The notes: generated by a model from the sequence alone, not told the origin. DNA of 64,000 nucleotides from Gallionellaceae bacterium (GCA_028714875.1 JAQTLN010000019.1:31105-95104); one strand, 5' to 3'. Numbered from the stretch's first letter, positions 29,454 to 39,047 are shown. Translations and numbers: made by a program.

Positions 29454-30941
29454 TCACGCGGCTTTCGCCAACTCGACTTCGGCTTCCGGCTTCTTCAACC
29501 AGGGCGCTTCCAGCTTTTTCCAGCACGGGTTGTTGATGGTCATGTCCATATCGCGAGCGAAGATGGCGAAACCGTCGTAGCCGTGGTACGGGCCGGAGTA
29601 GTCCCAGGAGTGCATCTGGCGGAAGGGCACACCCATCTTCTGGAAGATGTACTTTTCCTTGATGCCGGAGCCGACCAGGTCGGGCTTCACCTTCTTCACG
29701 AATTCCTCGAATTCGAAGCCGGTGACATCGTCGTAGAGCAGGGTGGCGTTGCCCATTTCCTTGATGGTGCGGTCGTAGTCGTCGCCATGGCCGAACTCGT
29801 AGCCGGTGCCGACCACTTCCATGCCCAGGTCTTCATAAGAGCCGATGACGTGGCGCGGGCGCAGACCACCGACGTAGAGCATCACGGTCTTGCCGGCCAG
29901 ACGCGGCTGGTACTTGGCGACGATGGCGTCGACCATGGGCTGGTACTTGGCGATCACCGCTTCCGCGCCGGCCTTGATCTTGTCGTCGAAGTGAGCGGCG
30001 ATGGCGCGCAGCGACTCGGCGATCTTGGTGGGGCCGAAGAAGTTGTATTCGATCCAGGGGATGTTGTACTTCTCTTCCATGTGCCGGGCGATGTAGTTCA
30101 TCGAGCGGTAGCAGTGGATGAGGTTGAGCTTGACCTTGGGGGTCAGTTCGATTTCCGCCAGGGTGCCGTCACCGGACCACTGGGCCACGACGCGCAGACC
30201 CATTTCTTCCAGCAGGATGCGGGAAGACCAGGCGTCGCCGCCGATGTTGTAGTCGCCGATGATGGAGACGTCGTAGGGGGTGGGGACGAATTCCTGCTTC
30301 ACGTCCTTGCCGTCGCGGCCGAACACCCAGTCACGGATCGCGTCGTTGGCGATGTGGTGGCCGAGGGACTGCGACACGCCGCGGAAGCCTTCGCAACGCA
30401 CCGGAACGACCGGCTTGTTGAGTTCCGCCGCGCCTTTCTTGGAAACCGCTTCGATGTCGTCGCCGATCAGGCCGATCGGGCACTCTGATTGCACCGAGAT
30501 GCCCTTGTGCAGGGGGAACAGACCCTCGATCTCGTTGATGATCTTGGCCAGCTTCTTGTCGCCGCCAAAGACGATGTCCTTCTCCTGGAAGTCGGAGGTG
30601 AAGTTCATCGTGCCGAAGGTGTTCACGCCAGTGACGCCGACGTAGTAGTTGCGGCGTCCGGCGCGGGAATACTGGCCGCAGCCGACGGGGCCGTGGGAGA
30701 TGTGGATCATGTCCTTGATCGGACCCCAGACCACCCCCTTGGAACCGGCGTAGGCGCAGCCGCGGATGGTCATCACGCCGGGCAGCGACTTGCGGTTGGA
30801 AGTGATGCACTTCTTGGATTGTTCGATGCTCTGGTCGTTGACCGCCAGATGTTTGGCCCGGTCTTTCTGGGCTTTTTCCGGATAAACCTCGAGCACCTCG
30901 GCGATGAGGGCCTCGGTTTGCTCTTTCGTCAAAGCAGACAT
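29454..30941 (-). CDS. nifD: Nitrogenase MoFe protein alpha chain
   Basis: 495-residue NifD. P-cluster Cys ligands lie in [32 protein letters not shown] and [12 protein letters not shown]. FeMo-cofactor ligands lie in [11 protein letters not shown] (Cys) and [19 protein letters not shown] (His of the MHSWD segment). The substrate-channel segment [17 protein letters not shown] is intact. AAGGAGAA precedes the ATG at 30941. It is the Mo-type enzyme: no vnf/anf-type delta subunit is present. Second gene of nifHDKT. Confidence 0.98.
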   Translation of the reverse strand: MSALTKEQTEALIAEVLEVYPEKAQKDRAKHLAVNDQSIEQSKKCITSNRKSLPGVMTIRGCAYAGSKGVVWGPIKDMIHISHGPVGCGQYSRAGRRNYYVGVTGVNTFGTMNFTSDFQEKDIVFGGDKKLAKIINEIEGLFPLHKGISVQSECPIGLIGDDIEAVSKKGAAELNKPVVPVRCEGFRGVSQSLGHHIANDAIRDWVFGRDGKDVKQEFVPTPYDVSIIGDYNIGGDAWSSRILLEEMGLRVVAQWSGDGTLAEIELTPKVKLNLIHCYRSMNYIARHMEEKYNIPWIEYNFFGPTKIAESLRAIAAHFDDKIKAGAEAVIAKYQPMVDAIVAKYQPRLAGKTVMLYVGGLRPRHVIGSYEDLGMEVVGTGYEFGHGDDYDRTIKEMGNATLLYDDVTGFEFEEFVKKVKPDLVGSGIKEKYIFQKMGVPFRQMHSWDYSGPYHGYDGFAIFARDMDMTINNPCWKKLEAPWLKKPEAEVELAKAA

Positions 30942-30992
30942 TTCATTCTCCTTTCACGCCGCCACCAATCTGTGGAAAGCGTGGTTGGTTTG

Positions 30993-31107
30993 CTCCCCTC
31001 TCCCACCGGGAGAGGGGCGGGGGGAGAGGGAACCCGGCTTGATCCGGCGACAACGTCTGATTCACCGTTGCTCCCTCTCCCCAGCCCTCCCCCGGAGGGG
31101 AGGGGAC
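30993..31107. repeat. Type B palindromic pair between nifH and nifD
   Basis: CTCCCCTCTCCCACCGGGAG, AGGGGCGGGGGGAGAGGGAA, a core with CTTGATCCGGCGACAACG, then CTCCCTCTCCCCAGCCCTCC and CCGGAGGGGAGGGG. Such strong hairpins could stabilise the 3' end of nifH RNA or reduce readthrough into nifDK. Confidence 0.9.
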
Positions 31108-31114
31108 CAAGACA

Positions 31115-32284
<1,170 letters not shown>

Positions 32285-32350
32285 TCACAGTGGCGGCACG
32301 AAACCGCGCATGCCTGAATGCTTCCCCCCTGAATAACATGGGACGAACTT

Positions 32351-32920
32351 ATGAAAACCCGCTGTACCTGGTGCGGCACAAACCCGCTCTACATGGCCTA
32401 TCACGACCGGGAATGGGGCGTGCCGCTGCACGACGAGCGCGCGCTATTCGAATTCCTGATTCTGGAAGGCGCCCAGGCCGGGTTGTCCTGGCTGACCATC
32501 CTGAACAAGCGCGAGGGCTACCGACGCGCCTTCGACCAGTTCGACGCGGAGCGCGTCGCTCGTTACGGAGAACAGGAGGTGACGCGGCTGCTGGCCGATC
32601 CGGGCATCGTGCGCAATCGTCTGAAGATCGCCGCCGCCATCGGCAACGCCCGCGCCACGCTGAAAATCCGCGAGGAATTCGGTGGGCTGGATGGTTATTT
32701 CTGGCGCTTCGTGGAGGGCCGCCCCATCCAGAACGCCTGGCCGGACCACGCCCATCTCCCCTCTAGCACGCCGCTGTCCGACAAGATCAGCAAGGATATG
32801 AAAGCGCGCGGTTTCAAGTTCGTCGGCTCCACCATCATCTATGCCCACATGCAGGCCACCGGCATGGTCAACGACCACACGGTGGATTGCTTTCGCCATG
32901 CGGCACTGAGCGGTGGGTAG
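32351..32920 (+). CDS. tag: DNA-3-methyladenine glycosylase I
   Basis: 189-residue base-excision repair glycosylase removing 3-methyladenine. Zinc ligands are Cys5 and His18 (RCTWCGTNPLYMAYHDREWG) together with the C-terminal NDHTVDCFRH. The catalytic Glu is in LEGAQAGLSWLTIL, and the helix-hairpin-helix-like part is present near LADPGIVRNRLKI. It is divergent from nifH and has no functional link with it. Confidence 0.96.
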   Translation: MKTRCTWCGTNPLYMAYHDREWGVPLHDERALFEFLILEGAQAGLSWLTILNKREGYRRAFDQFDAERVARYGEQEVTRLLADPGIVRNRLKIAAAIGNARATLKIREEFGGLDGYFWRFVEGRPIQNAWPDHAHLPSSTPLSDKISKDMKARGFKFVGSTIIYAHMQATGMVNDHTVDCFRHAALSGG

Positions 32921-32949
32921 CAAGGTGGATGATTCTGGAGACGGCGCTT

Positions 32950-32981
32950 TTCCCTTTCTAAAGGGGGATAGAGGGGGATTT
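32950..32981. repeat. Single arm of a type A element
   Basis: TTCCCTTTCTAAAGGGGGAT then AGAGGGGGATTT. Only one arm is found here, showing that partial copies exist. Confidence 0.75.
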
Positions 32982-33094
32982 CACTGGCTGGCGTGACCTG
33001 AAGGCTGCCGGCCCCAATGGGCAAAACCACGACGTTGCGGGGTGCGACAAAATGTCGCGGGTGGGCGCCGGAAACGAAGTATTAGCATCCACTG

Positions 33095-33424
33095 ATGAAA
33101 CGGTATTTCGTTATCCGACGACGCGGTTCCAGCTTGGCCGGCGCGGCGCTGGTGCTGGGTGTGTTGGCGCTGGCGCTGGTTCTGCTCGATAGCGGCCGTT
33201 TGGCCGCCGCGCGTGGCGCGGCGTTGCATCGCGGCCAGGCACTGGCCCGATCCGCGCAACTTACCGACCCGGCCCTGTTCACCGAGGCGCGTTATGCCCG
33301 TCATGCCAGCCAGGCGGACTACCATGCCGCGTTTCAGGATCATCCGATGGCGCTGGAGCATTTTCCCGCCGGGTCTTTGATGCCGCCGCCTGTAGCGCCG
33401 GCATCACGCCAGCCCGCCCTTTGA
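33095..33424 (+). CDS. Small single-pass membrane protein of unknown function
   Basis: 109-residue protein with a basic N-terminus (MKRYFVIRRRG) and one hydrophobic segment (AGAALVLGVLALALVLL, about residues 15-31), followed by an outward, His/Ala-rich domain (ARYARHASQADYHAAFQDHP). No family recognised. It stands 13 nt before the FtsX-like permease gene and points the same way, so it is probably an accessory of that transporter cluster. Its last 13 residues (PPPVAPASRQPAL) are encoded by a GTAG-type repeat, so the C-terminus may be altered. Confidence 0.55.
   Translation: MKRYFVIRRRGSSLAGAALVLGVLALALVLLDSGRLAAARGAALHRGQALARSAQLTDPALFTEARYARHASQADYHAAFQDHPMALEHFPAGSLMPPPVAPASRQPAL
33391..33415. 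repeat. Partial GTAGCGCCGGC-class repeat in the 3' end of the small membrane protein gene
   Basis: TGTAGCGCCGGCATCACGCC is one arm of the class seen at 24.8 and 48.9 kb. Confidence 0.6.
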
Positions 33425-33437
33425 TGCGGCACTTCGC

Positions 33438-34595
33438 ATGGTCACCATGAATACCTGGATAGAGCGGCAGCGTGCCCTCATCGACTTCTCCGTGGCCAAT
33501 CTTGGGCGGCGGCGCGGGCGCAATCTCGGCTTGTTTCTCGCCTACACCCTGCTGGTGTTCCTGCTCGCCTCGGTGGTGTTGTACGGTGACGCGCTGCGCC
33601 GCGAGGCGCGTTTGTTGCTGGCCGACGCGCCGGAACTGGTGGTGCAGCGCCTCGCCGCCGGTCGCCACGATCTGCTGCCGGCCACGTGGCTGGAACAGGT
33701 GGAGGGCTTGCGTGGCGTACGTGGGGCGGAAGGCCGGCTGTGGGGCTACTATTTCGACCCCGCCGTGGCCGCCAACACCACGCTGCTGGTGCCCTCCGCG
33801 TCTTTGTCCACCTCGCCACCCGCACCCGGCCAGATGGTGATCGGCGCGGCGCTGGCGCGGGCGCGCGGGTTGGCGGTGGGCGATGTGCTGTCTCTACGCG
33901 GCTACGACGGCAAGCCTTATGCCTTCACTCTGGCGGGTGTGCTGGATGCCGATTCCGAGTTGGTCAGCGCCGATCTGATGCAGGTCAACGCCGCCGATTT
34001 CCGCGCCTTTTTCGGCGTCGATCCGGGGCTTTATACCGATCTGGTCTTGCGCGTGGCCAACCCGCGCGAGGTGCGCAAGGTGGCGGAAAAAGTGTTGCAA
34101 CGCCTGCCCGGCGCTCGCGTGATCGCGCGCGAGGAGATGCGCCGCACCTATGAAGCGGCGTTCAACTGGCGCCAGGGTGTATTGCTGACCTTTCTCTCCA
34201 CGCTCATGGCGGCGTTCGCGCTGCTTGCGTGGGACAAGGCATCCGGCTTGTCCGCCGAGGAGCGGCGCGAGATCGGCATCCTCAAGGCGGTGGGCTGGGA
34301 GACTGGCGACGTGCTGCGCATGAAACTGTGGGAAGGCGCGCTGGTTTCGCTGTGCGCTTTCCTGGCCGGCTATGTGCTGGCCTGGCTGCATGTGTTCTAC
34401 GCTGATGCGCCGCTGTTCACGGCGGTGCTCAAGGGCTGGTCGGTGCTGTATCCACACTTCGCGCTGGCGCCGCGGGTGGATGTCGCGCAGATCGCGACGC
34501 TGTTCTTCCTGACCGTGCTGCCCTTCGTCGCGGCCACGGTGGTGCCGGTCTGGCGCGCGGCAACGCTGGACCCGGACGAGGTGATGCGGGAATGA
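33438..34595 (+). CDS. FtsX-like ABC transporter permease
   Basis: 385-residue MacB/LolC-type permease: an N-terminal TM (LGLFLAYTLLVFLLASVVLYG, about 31-51), a large periplasmic domain (about 55-245) and three C-terminal TMs (LTFLSTLMAAFALLAW, LVSLCAFLAGYVLAWLHV and IATLFFLTVLPFVAATVV). The cytoplasmic coupling segment SAEERREIGILKAVGW is the typical FtsX motif. It pairs with the ATPase gene at 34789. Such transporters act on lipoproteins or peptides by mechanotransmission rather than small-molecule import; the substrate here is unknown. Start ATG 33438, with an ATG at 33447 as an alternative. Confidence 0.88.
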   Translation: MVTMNTWIERQRALIDFSVANLGRRRGRNLGLFLAYTLLVFLLASVVLYGDALRREARLLLADAPELVVQRLAAGRHDLLPATWLEQVEGLRGVRGAEGRLWGYYFDPAVAANTTLLVPSASLSTSPPAPGQMVIGAALARARGLAVGDVLSLRGYDGKPYAFTLAGVLDADSELVSADLMQVNAADFRAFFGVDPGLYTDLVLRVANPREVRKVAEKVLQRLPGARVIAREEMRRTYEAAFNWRQGVLLTFLSTLMAAFALLAWDKASGLSAEERREIGILKAVGWETGDVLRMKLWEGALVSLCAFLAGYVLAWLHVFYADAPLFTAVLKGWSVLYPHFALAPRVDVAQIATLFFLTVLPFVAATVVPVWRAATLDPDEVMRE

Positions 34596-34625
34596 ACACA
34601 GCCAGGAACGCCACACTCGCCAGAA

Positions 34626-34783
34626 CCCCCCTTTTTCAAAGGGGGGTAGGGGGGATTTGTTGGCGTTCGCGCAAGCACAACCCTTGTGGAAATCCCCCCC
34701 AGCCCCCCTTTGGAAAAGGGGGGAGCCAGTGCCCAAACCTTATCAACAGCCAACGCGAACATGGCCTTGGGAAAGGGGGGAGT
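34626..34783. repeat. Type A palindromic element between the ABC permease and ATPase genes
   Basis: CCCCCCTTTTTCAAAGGGGGG, spacer, AAATCCCCCCCAGCCCCCCT and TTGGAAAAGGGGGGA, then a tail ending GGGAAAGGGGGGAG at 34783. The last GGGGGGAG stands 6 nt before the ATPase ATG and serves as its Shine-Dalgarno sequence. Confidence 0.9.
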
Positions 34784-34788
34784 TGGGC

Positions 34789-35490
34789 ATGATTGAACTC
34801 CTCGCCGTCAGCAAGACCTACAACGCCGGCCGGGTGAACGAGTTCAGCGCCGTGCGCGAGGTGGATCTGCTCATCGAACCAGGCAGGGCCACCGCCTTGC
34901 GGGGTCCCAGCGGTTCCGGAAAGACCACGTTGCTGGGGCTGATCGGTGGCCTGACGCGGCCCTCCAGCGGGCGGGTGCGGCTCGACGGGCGCGATATTTC
35001 CGCGCTGTCGGAGCGCTTCCTCACCGAATTGCGCCGCGCCACTTTCGGCTTCGTGTTCCAGCAATTCCAGTTGATCCGTGGCCTCTCGGTACTGGAAAAC
35101 GTCATGCTGCCGGCAACCCCGAGTGGGCGGCCCTATCGCGAGGTGCGGGCGCGCGCCTTGCGCTTGCTTGATGACCTCGGCCTGGCCGGGCGCGCCGAAG
35201 TGAAGACGCAATGGTTGTCCGGTGGCGAGGCGCAGCGGGTGGCTATCGCCCGCGCCCTGATCAACGATCCCAAGGTCATCCTCGCCGATGAGCCGACCGC
35301 GCATCTCGACAGCGCTTTGTCGCGCCAGATACTCGCCATCCTCGCCGACTTGCGCGCCCAGGGCCGCACCTTGATCGTCTCCAGTCACGACCCGCTGGTA
35401 TTCGAGGCGGGTCTGGTCGAGCGAGTCATCGACATGCGCGACGGGCGGGTATGTGGCGCCGGCGCCCCCGCCGGCCCGGTGCTTTCATGA
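34789..35490 (+). CDS. ABC transporter ATP-binding protein (LolD/MacB type)
   Basis: 233-residue ATPase. Walker A GPSGSGKTT (about 38-46), Q-loop FQQFQLIRGLSV, signature LSGGEAQRVAIARAL and Walker B VILADEPTAHLD with H-loop SSHDP. Start ATG 34789; the frame upstream is only translated repeat. The GGGGGGAG that serves as ribosome-binding site is the end of a type A repeat. Partner of the FtsX-like permease upstream. The last eight residues are again Ala/Pro-rich. The ATGA at 35487-35490 overlaps the next gene. Confidence 0.93.
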   Translation: MIELLAVSKTYNAGRVNEFSAVREVDLLIEPGRATALRGPSGSGKTTLLGLIGGLTRPSSGRVRLDGRDISALSERFLTELRRATFGFVFQQFQLIRGLSVLENVMLPATPSGRPYREVRARALRLLDDLGLAGRAEVKTQWLSGGEAQRVAIARALINDPKVILADEPTAHLDSALSRQILAILADLRAQGRTLIVSSHDPLVFEAGLVERVIDMRDGRVCGAGAPAGPVLS

Positions 35491-36476
35491 TCTTCCAGCC
35501 CGCCGCCCTCGCCCTGTTGCTGGCCGCCAGCCTCAACGCGCTGCTGTTGCTCGGTTCAGGGGTGTTCGCGCTGCACTTGTTGCGCCACTGGAACCCGGCC
35601 AGCGGCAGCGAGCGGCAGATCGCCCTGGAGCGTCGCACCTATCTGGTCGGCACCCTGGTGGGCCTGTCTCTGCTGTTGGGCTTGCCGGCCCTGGCACTGT
35701 TCGCGCACAACGCCGATGCGATGGCGCCTTTTTTCACTGGCGCCATGTGCGCGGTGGGCAGCCTCAAGGCCAATGTCTGGGGCATGCCGGCGCTGCTGTC
35801 CATGCTCGCCGGTTTCTTCCTGGCCGCTGCCTGGCTGGTACTCAACCATCTCGATGGGCTGGGCTGGAATACCCCGCTGATTCGCGGCAAATACCGCCTG
35901 TTGCTGTTACTGGCGCCGCTGGCGCTGGCGCAGGCGGTGCTGCTCTGGCTGTATTACCTGAACCTGAATCCGGAAGTCATCACCTCCTGCTGCGGCAGCC
36001 TGTTCGGGCCGGCTTCCGGCGGGGTCGCGGCGGAAATGGCGGCTTTGCCGGTCGCCACGGCCATGCCCTTGTTCTTCGCGGGTTGGCTGCTGACGCTGGC
36101 GGTCGGCGTGGGATTTCTCGCGCGCGGTCGCTTCGGCCGGTTGTTCGGCCTGCTCGCGGCCCTGCATTTCCCGCTGGCCCTGGCCGCCGTGGTCGCCTTC
36201 ATCGCCCCTTATATCTACGAGCAGCCGAATCACCATTGCCCGTTCTGCCTGTTGCAGGCCGAACACGGTTATGCCGGCTGGGTGCTCTATCTGCCGCTGT
36301 TCCTGGGCACGGCGGCCGGCATCGGTGCCGGGCTCGCCGCCGCCGCGCGCGCGGACAGCCTGAAAGTGTCGGCGCCTCGAGTGGCGGCGGGGCTGACAAA
36401 AGTGGCCGTGGCGGCGCTGGGCGTGTTCGGCCTGGCGGTGTTGTTCTATTTGCGACGTTCGAATTTGGTGATGTGA
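35487..36476 (+). CDS. Polytopic membrane protein of unknown function
   Basis: 329-residue protein with about eight hydrophobic segments (for example ALALLLAASLNALLLLGSGV, LVGLSLLLGLPALALFA, LLSMLAGFFLAAAWLVL, LLLLLAPLALAQAVLLWLYY). Two Cys features stand out: TSCCGSLFG near residue 172 and HHCPFCLLQAEHGY near 250, both in predicted loops, which suggests disulfide or copper chemistry. It has a 4-nt overlap (ATGA) with the ATPase gene, so it is translationally coupled to the transporter. No family recognised with confidence. The neighbours TlpA, SafE-like and NosL support a role in periplasmic thiol or copper handling. Confidence 0.6.
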   Translation: MIFQPAALALLLAASLNALLLLGSGVFALHLLRHWNPASGSERQIALERRTYLVGTLVGLSLLLGLPALALFAHNADAMAPFFTGAMCAVGSLKANVWGMPALLSMLAGFFLAAAWLVLNHLDGLGWNTPLIRGKYRLLLLLAPLALAQAVLLWLYYLNLNPEVITSCCGSLFGPASGGVAAEMAALPVATAMPLFFAGWLLTLAVGVGFLARGRFGRLFGLLAALHFPLALAAVVAFIAPYIYEQPNHHCPFCLLQAEHGYAGWVLYLPLFLGTAAGIGAGLAAAARADSLKVSAPRVAAGLTKVAVAALGVFGLAVLFYLRRSNLVM

Positions 36477-36477
36477 G

Positions 36478-37107
36478 ATGGCGAATCCGGGATACACACG
36501 GTCATACCCCCCTTTCTCAAAGGGGGGCAGGGGGGATTTGGCCGGGGCTGGGTGTGGTGACGGTGGTGGAAATCCCCCCCAGCCCCCCTTTGAAAAAGGG
36601 GGGCGCAGGGTCCGCCATCTGATTGACCTGTTGTTGCTTGGGCTGCTCGCTGGTTGCGGCGGCGACAGCGTCAAGCCGCCCAACAACGGCGAGCCGGCGC
36701 CGGCCTTCCAGGCGCAAACCCTGGTTGGTGGCCAGGTGAAGATTCCCGCCGACTTGAATGGCAAGGTCGTGGCGATTCGCTTCTGGGCCGACTGGTGCCC
36801 GTATTGCCGCAAGGAAATGGCGGAATTGCAGCCGGTGTATGCGCGCTTGCATGAGCGTGGCATGGAAATTTTGGCGGTCAACGTGGCACAGGATCGCGAC
36901 ACCGCGCGGCGTTTCATCGAGCCATTGGGCATTCGTTACCCCGTCCTGCTCGATCCGGAAGGCGCTACCGCGCGGGCCTATGGCGTCAACGCCCTACCCA
37001 TCACCTGGCTGCTGGATCGTCACGGCGTGGTGCGCGGCAAGATCGTCGGCGAGGCGACGGCTGAGGTCTTCGAACAACAGGTGGTGAAGCTGCTCGATGG
37101 ACGCTGA
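36478..37107 (+). CDS. TlpA/ResA-like thioredoxin lipoprotein with a repeat-derived N-terminus
   Basis: 209-residue protein. The C-terminal domain is a periplasmic thioredoxin (AhpC/TSA-TlpA type): RFWADWCPYCRKEMAEL with the redox pair Cys107-x2-Cys110 and the cis-Pro segment VNALPITWLLDR. A lipoprotein signal LIDLLLLGLLAGC puts the lipid-attached Cys at residue 60. Residues about 10-42 (PPFSKGGRGD, PPQPPFEKGG) are a translated type A repeat inserted between the first codons and the signal sequence; the ORF starts at ATG 36478, 1 nt after the previous stop. Either the protein is made with a long cytoplasmic extension before its signal or initiation now occurs elsewhere. Confidence 0.85.
   Translation: MANPGYTRSYPPFSKGGRGDLAGAGCGDGGGNPPQPPFEKGGRRVRHLIDLLLLGLLAGCGGDSVKPPNNGEPAPAFQAQTLVGGQVKIPADLNGKVVAIRFWADWCPYCRKEMAELQPVYARLHERGMEILAVNVAQDRDTARRFIEPLGIRYPVLLDPEGATARAYGVNALPITWLLDRHGVVRGKIVGEATAEVFEQQVVKLLDGR
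36507..36603. repeat. Type A palindromic element inside the 5' end of the TlpA gene
   Basis: CCCCCCTTTCTCAAAGGGGGG, spacer rich in GGTGTGGTGACGG, then AAATCCCCCCCAGCCCCCCT and TTGAAAAAGGGGGG. The frame is kept open through it. Confidence 0.9.
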
Positions 37108-37789
37108 ACTTACCCTCCCGCTCGCCTTTCTCGCCGGTCTCGCCGGCGCCGGGCACTGCTGGACGATGTGCGGCGGGTTGGTGGGCGGTGCCTTCCTTGG
37201 CCTGGGCGGCAGGCAGGATGCCCGCGCTACATCGGTTCCACGCCAGACGCTGCCGCATCTTGCTTACCATGGCGGCCGGGTGCTGGCTTACACCCTGATC
37301 GGGGCGCTCGCCGCCGGCATCGGCCAGGCCATCGTGTTGACCGGCGGCATCGGCCGCGCCCAGGGCGCGCTCTATGTCGTCGCCGGGGTGGGTGTGGTGT
37401 TGGCGGGCGTGCTGGCCATGCGGCGGGACGTAGGGTTTATCGCGCGCGGCGAGGGGTGTGGGGCGGCGTGCGCGGCGCACCCTGCTCGCACTATCCCGGC
37501 AATCCATGCCGTCGCCGGCTTCCTCAACGGCCTGATGCCCTGCGCCCTGGTGTTCTCGCTTGCCCTCAAGGCGGCCACGGCGCCGTCCGTCGCTACCGGC
37601 GCCGCCTGGCTGTTCGCCTTCGGGCTGGGCACGGTGCCGGCGATGGCGCTGGCCGGCGGTCTGGCGCGCTGGCTGGGCGGGCAAGCGCTGCTCTGGCTGC
37701 GTCGCGCGGGTGGGTTGTTGATCATGGCACTGGGGCTGCAAGCCGTAGTGGCCGGAGCCAAGTTTTTCAACGTCATGCTGCATTTGTGA
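37097..37789 (+). CDS. SafE/DsbD-like sulfite exporter-family membrane protein
   Basis: 230-residue protein of the SafE (DsbD_2-like) family with six or so TM segments. Conserved motifs are AGHCWTMCGGLVGG near residue 18 and GFLNGLMPCALVFSLALKAA near 140, with Cys residues in the first helices, as in proteins moving reducing power or copper across the membrane. It overlaps the TlpA gene by 11 nt. Residues about 38-46 (RQDARATSV) are encoded by a partial GTAGC-class repeat in the loop after the first segment. Its thiol partner is probably the TlpA protein upstream. Confidence 0.8.
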   Translation: MDAELTLPLAFLAGLAGAGHCWTMCGGLVGGAFLGLGGRQDARATSVPRQTLPHLAYHGGRVLAYTLIGALAAGIGQAIVLTGGIGRAQGALYVVAGVGVVLAGVLAMRRDVGFIARGEGCGAACAAHPARTIPAIHAVAGFLNGLMPCALVFSLALKAATAPSVATGAAWLFAFGLGTVPAMALAGGLARWLGGQALLWLRRAGGLLIMALGLQAVVAGAKFFNVMLHL

Positions 37790-37818
37790 GCAGGACTTTT
37801 TTCACCAAGGAGAGAACC

Positions 37819-38442
37819 ATGAAACGTCGCGAAATGTTCAAACTGCCCCTCGTTGTTGCCAGCGCGGCCGCCGCCCTGGTCGCCATGCCGGCCCATGCCG
37901 CCACGAAAAAGGAAAACGCATGCGAAGGCGAGGGCACGCCCGCGCAGTTCATCCCGAAGACGCCGAAAGACCCCAGCCCGCTGGAAAACGAGTTGAAGAA
38001 ATATCCCAAGTGCCCGTATTGCGGCATGGATCGCACCCAGTTCAACCATTCCCGGCATCTGGTGCATTACGCCGACGATCTGGTAGACGGCACCTGCTCC
38101 ATCCATTGCCTGTCGCTGTCCCTGGCGATCAACCTCGACCGCGAACCGAAAGCCATCTACGCGCCTGACAACACCAGCACGGAGGCGGTGAAGCCGCTGA
38201 TCAACGTCGATCAGGCCACCTATCTGATCGGCGGCACGCTGCCGGGGGTGATGACACATCGCGGCAAGACATCCTATGGCAGCCGGGAGGCCGCGCTCGC
38301 CGCCAAGGAAGCCCATAACGGCGAGATCGGCGATTTCGCCGCCGCGCTGACCGCGAGCTATGCCGATCTGGCGAAAGACACGCTGATGATTCGCAAGAAG
38401 CGTGAGGAACGCCGCCAGCACATGATGAAAAAGACGGGTTGA
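37819..38442 (+). CDS. NosL-family protein with Tat-like or Sec signal
   Basis: 207-residue periplasmic protein. The signal is MKRREMFKLPLVVASAAAAL with AHA cleavage. The NosL-type metal-binding region KYPKCPYCGMDRTQFNHSRH (about residues 65-84) contains the CxxCGM motif, and GTCSIHCLSL near 97 gives a second Cys pair. In NosL proteins this motif binds Cu(I) for delivery to N2O reductase. AAGGAGAG lies before ATG 37819. It overlaps the second nosL-like gene by 1 nt (TGATG). No nosZ is in the window. Confidence 0.82.
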   Translation: MKRREMFKLPLVVASAAAALVAMPAHAATKKENACEGEGTPAQFIPKTPKDPSPLENELKKYPKCPYCGMDRTQFNHSRHLVHYADDLVDGTCSIHCLSLSLAINLDREPKAIYAPDNTSTEAVKPLINVDQATYLIGGTLPGVMTHRGKTSYGSREAALAAKEAHNGEIGDFAAALTASYADLAKDTLMIRKKREERRQHMMKKTG

Positions 38443-38918
38443 TGCGCGCTTTTCTCGTCTGGGCGCTGCTCGTCCTGTCCCTCTCGGGCTGGGCGGGCGG
38501 TTTCCCCGATCCCGCTCCGCGCGATATGTGCCCGGTGTGCGGCATGGTGATTTCCAAATACCCGGCCTGGACCGCCACGGTGGTTTATCGGGATGGCCAC
38601 GCGCACCACTTCGACGGCGCCAAGGACTTGTTCAAATATTTGTTCGACGTGCCTCGCTATGCGCGAGGCCATCGTGCCCAGGACATCACCCGCATCGGTG
38701 TCAGCGAGTATTACGACCTCAAGCGCATCGACGCGCGCCAGGCGTGGTTCGTGATCGGCTCCGACGTGCTCGGGCCGATGGGCCATGAGCTGATCCCGCT
38801 CGCCAGCCGTCTTGATGCCGAGGAGTTCCTGCGCGACCACCACGGGAGGCGCATCCTGCGCTTCGAGGAAGTGACGCGGGAAATGCCGGGGAAGCTGGAT
38901 ACGGGGCACTTCGATTGA
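38442..38918 (+). CDS. nosL: NosL-family copper-binding protein
   Basis: 158-residue NosL-type protein: signal MRAFLVWALLVLSLSGWAGG, metal-binding motif RDMCPVCGMVISKYP (residues about 28-42), then YRDGHAHHFDGAKDLFKYLF and a C-terminal FEEVTREMPGKL. The two Cys and Met of CPVCGM are the presumed Cu(I) ligands. It is shorter than and distinct from the preceding NosL-like gene, so the cluster makes two copper-binding proteins in series. The start is ATG 38442 (overlapping TGA); a TTG one codon earlier is not needed. Confidence 0.85.
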   Translation: MRAFLVWALLVLSLSGWAGGFPDPAPRDMCPVCGMVISKYPAWTATVVYRDGHAHHFDGAKDLFKYLFDVPRYARGHRAQDITRIGVSEYYDLKRIDARQAWFVIGSDVLGPMGHELIPLASRLDAEEFLRDHHGRRILRFEEVTREMPGKLDTGHFD

Positions 38919-38941
38919 GCCTGGAGGCCGCGATCCAGTCT

Positions 38942-39026
38942 CGTAGGTCAGGTTGCCAGAGGCTACCTGACGATCATGGTCTTGAGGGTGGGCGTCAGGT
39001 AGTCGCTACGCGCCAACCTGACCTAC
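38942..39026. repeat. GTAG-type palindromic repeat (GTAGGTCAGGTT class)
   Basis: GTAGGTCAGGTTGCC at 38943 and the partner GCCAACCTGACCTAC ending at 39026 with an inner GCTACCTGACG/CGTCAGGTAG pair. Lies between convergent genes and may act as a bidirectional terminator. Confidence 0.8.
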
Positions 39027-39047
39027 AGGTGACCGGATGCTGATGCC

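Noticed and set aside
34657..34788. Upstream start for the ABC ATPase
   Set aside because: The extra residues are only a translated type A repeat; a good start lies at 34789.
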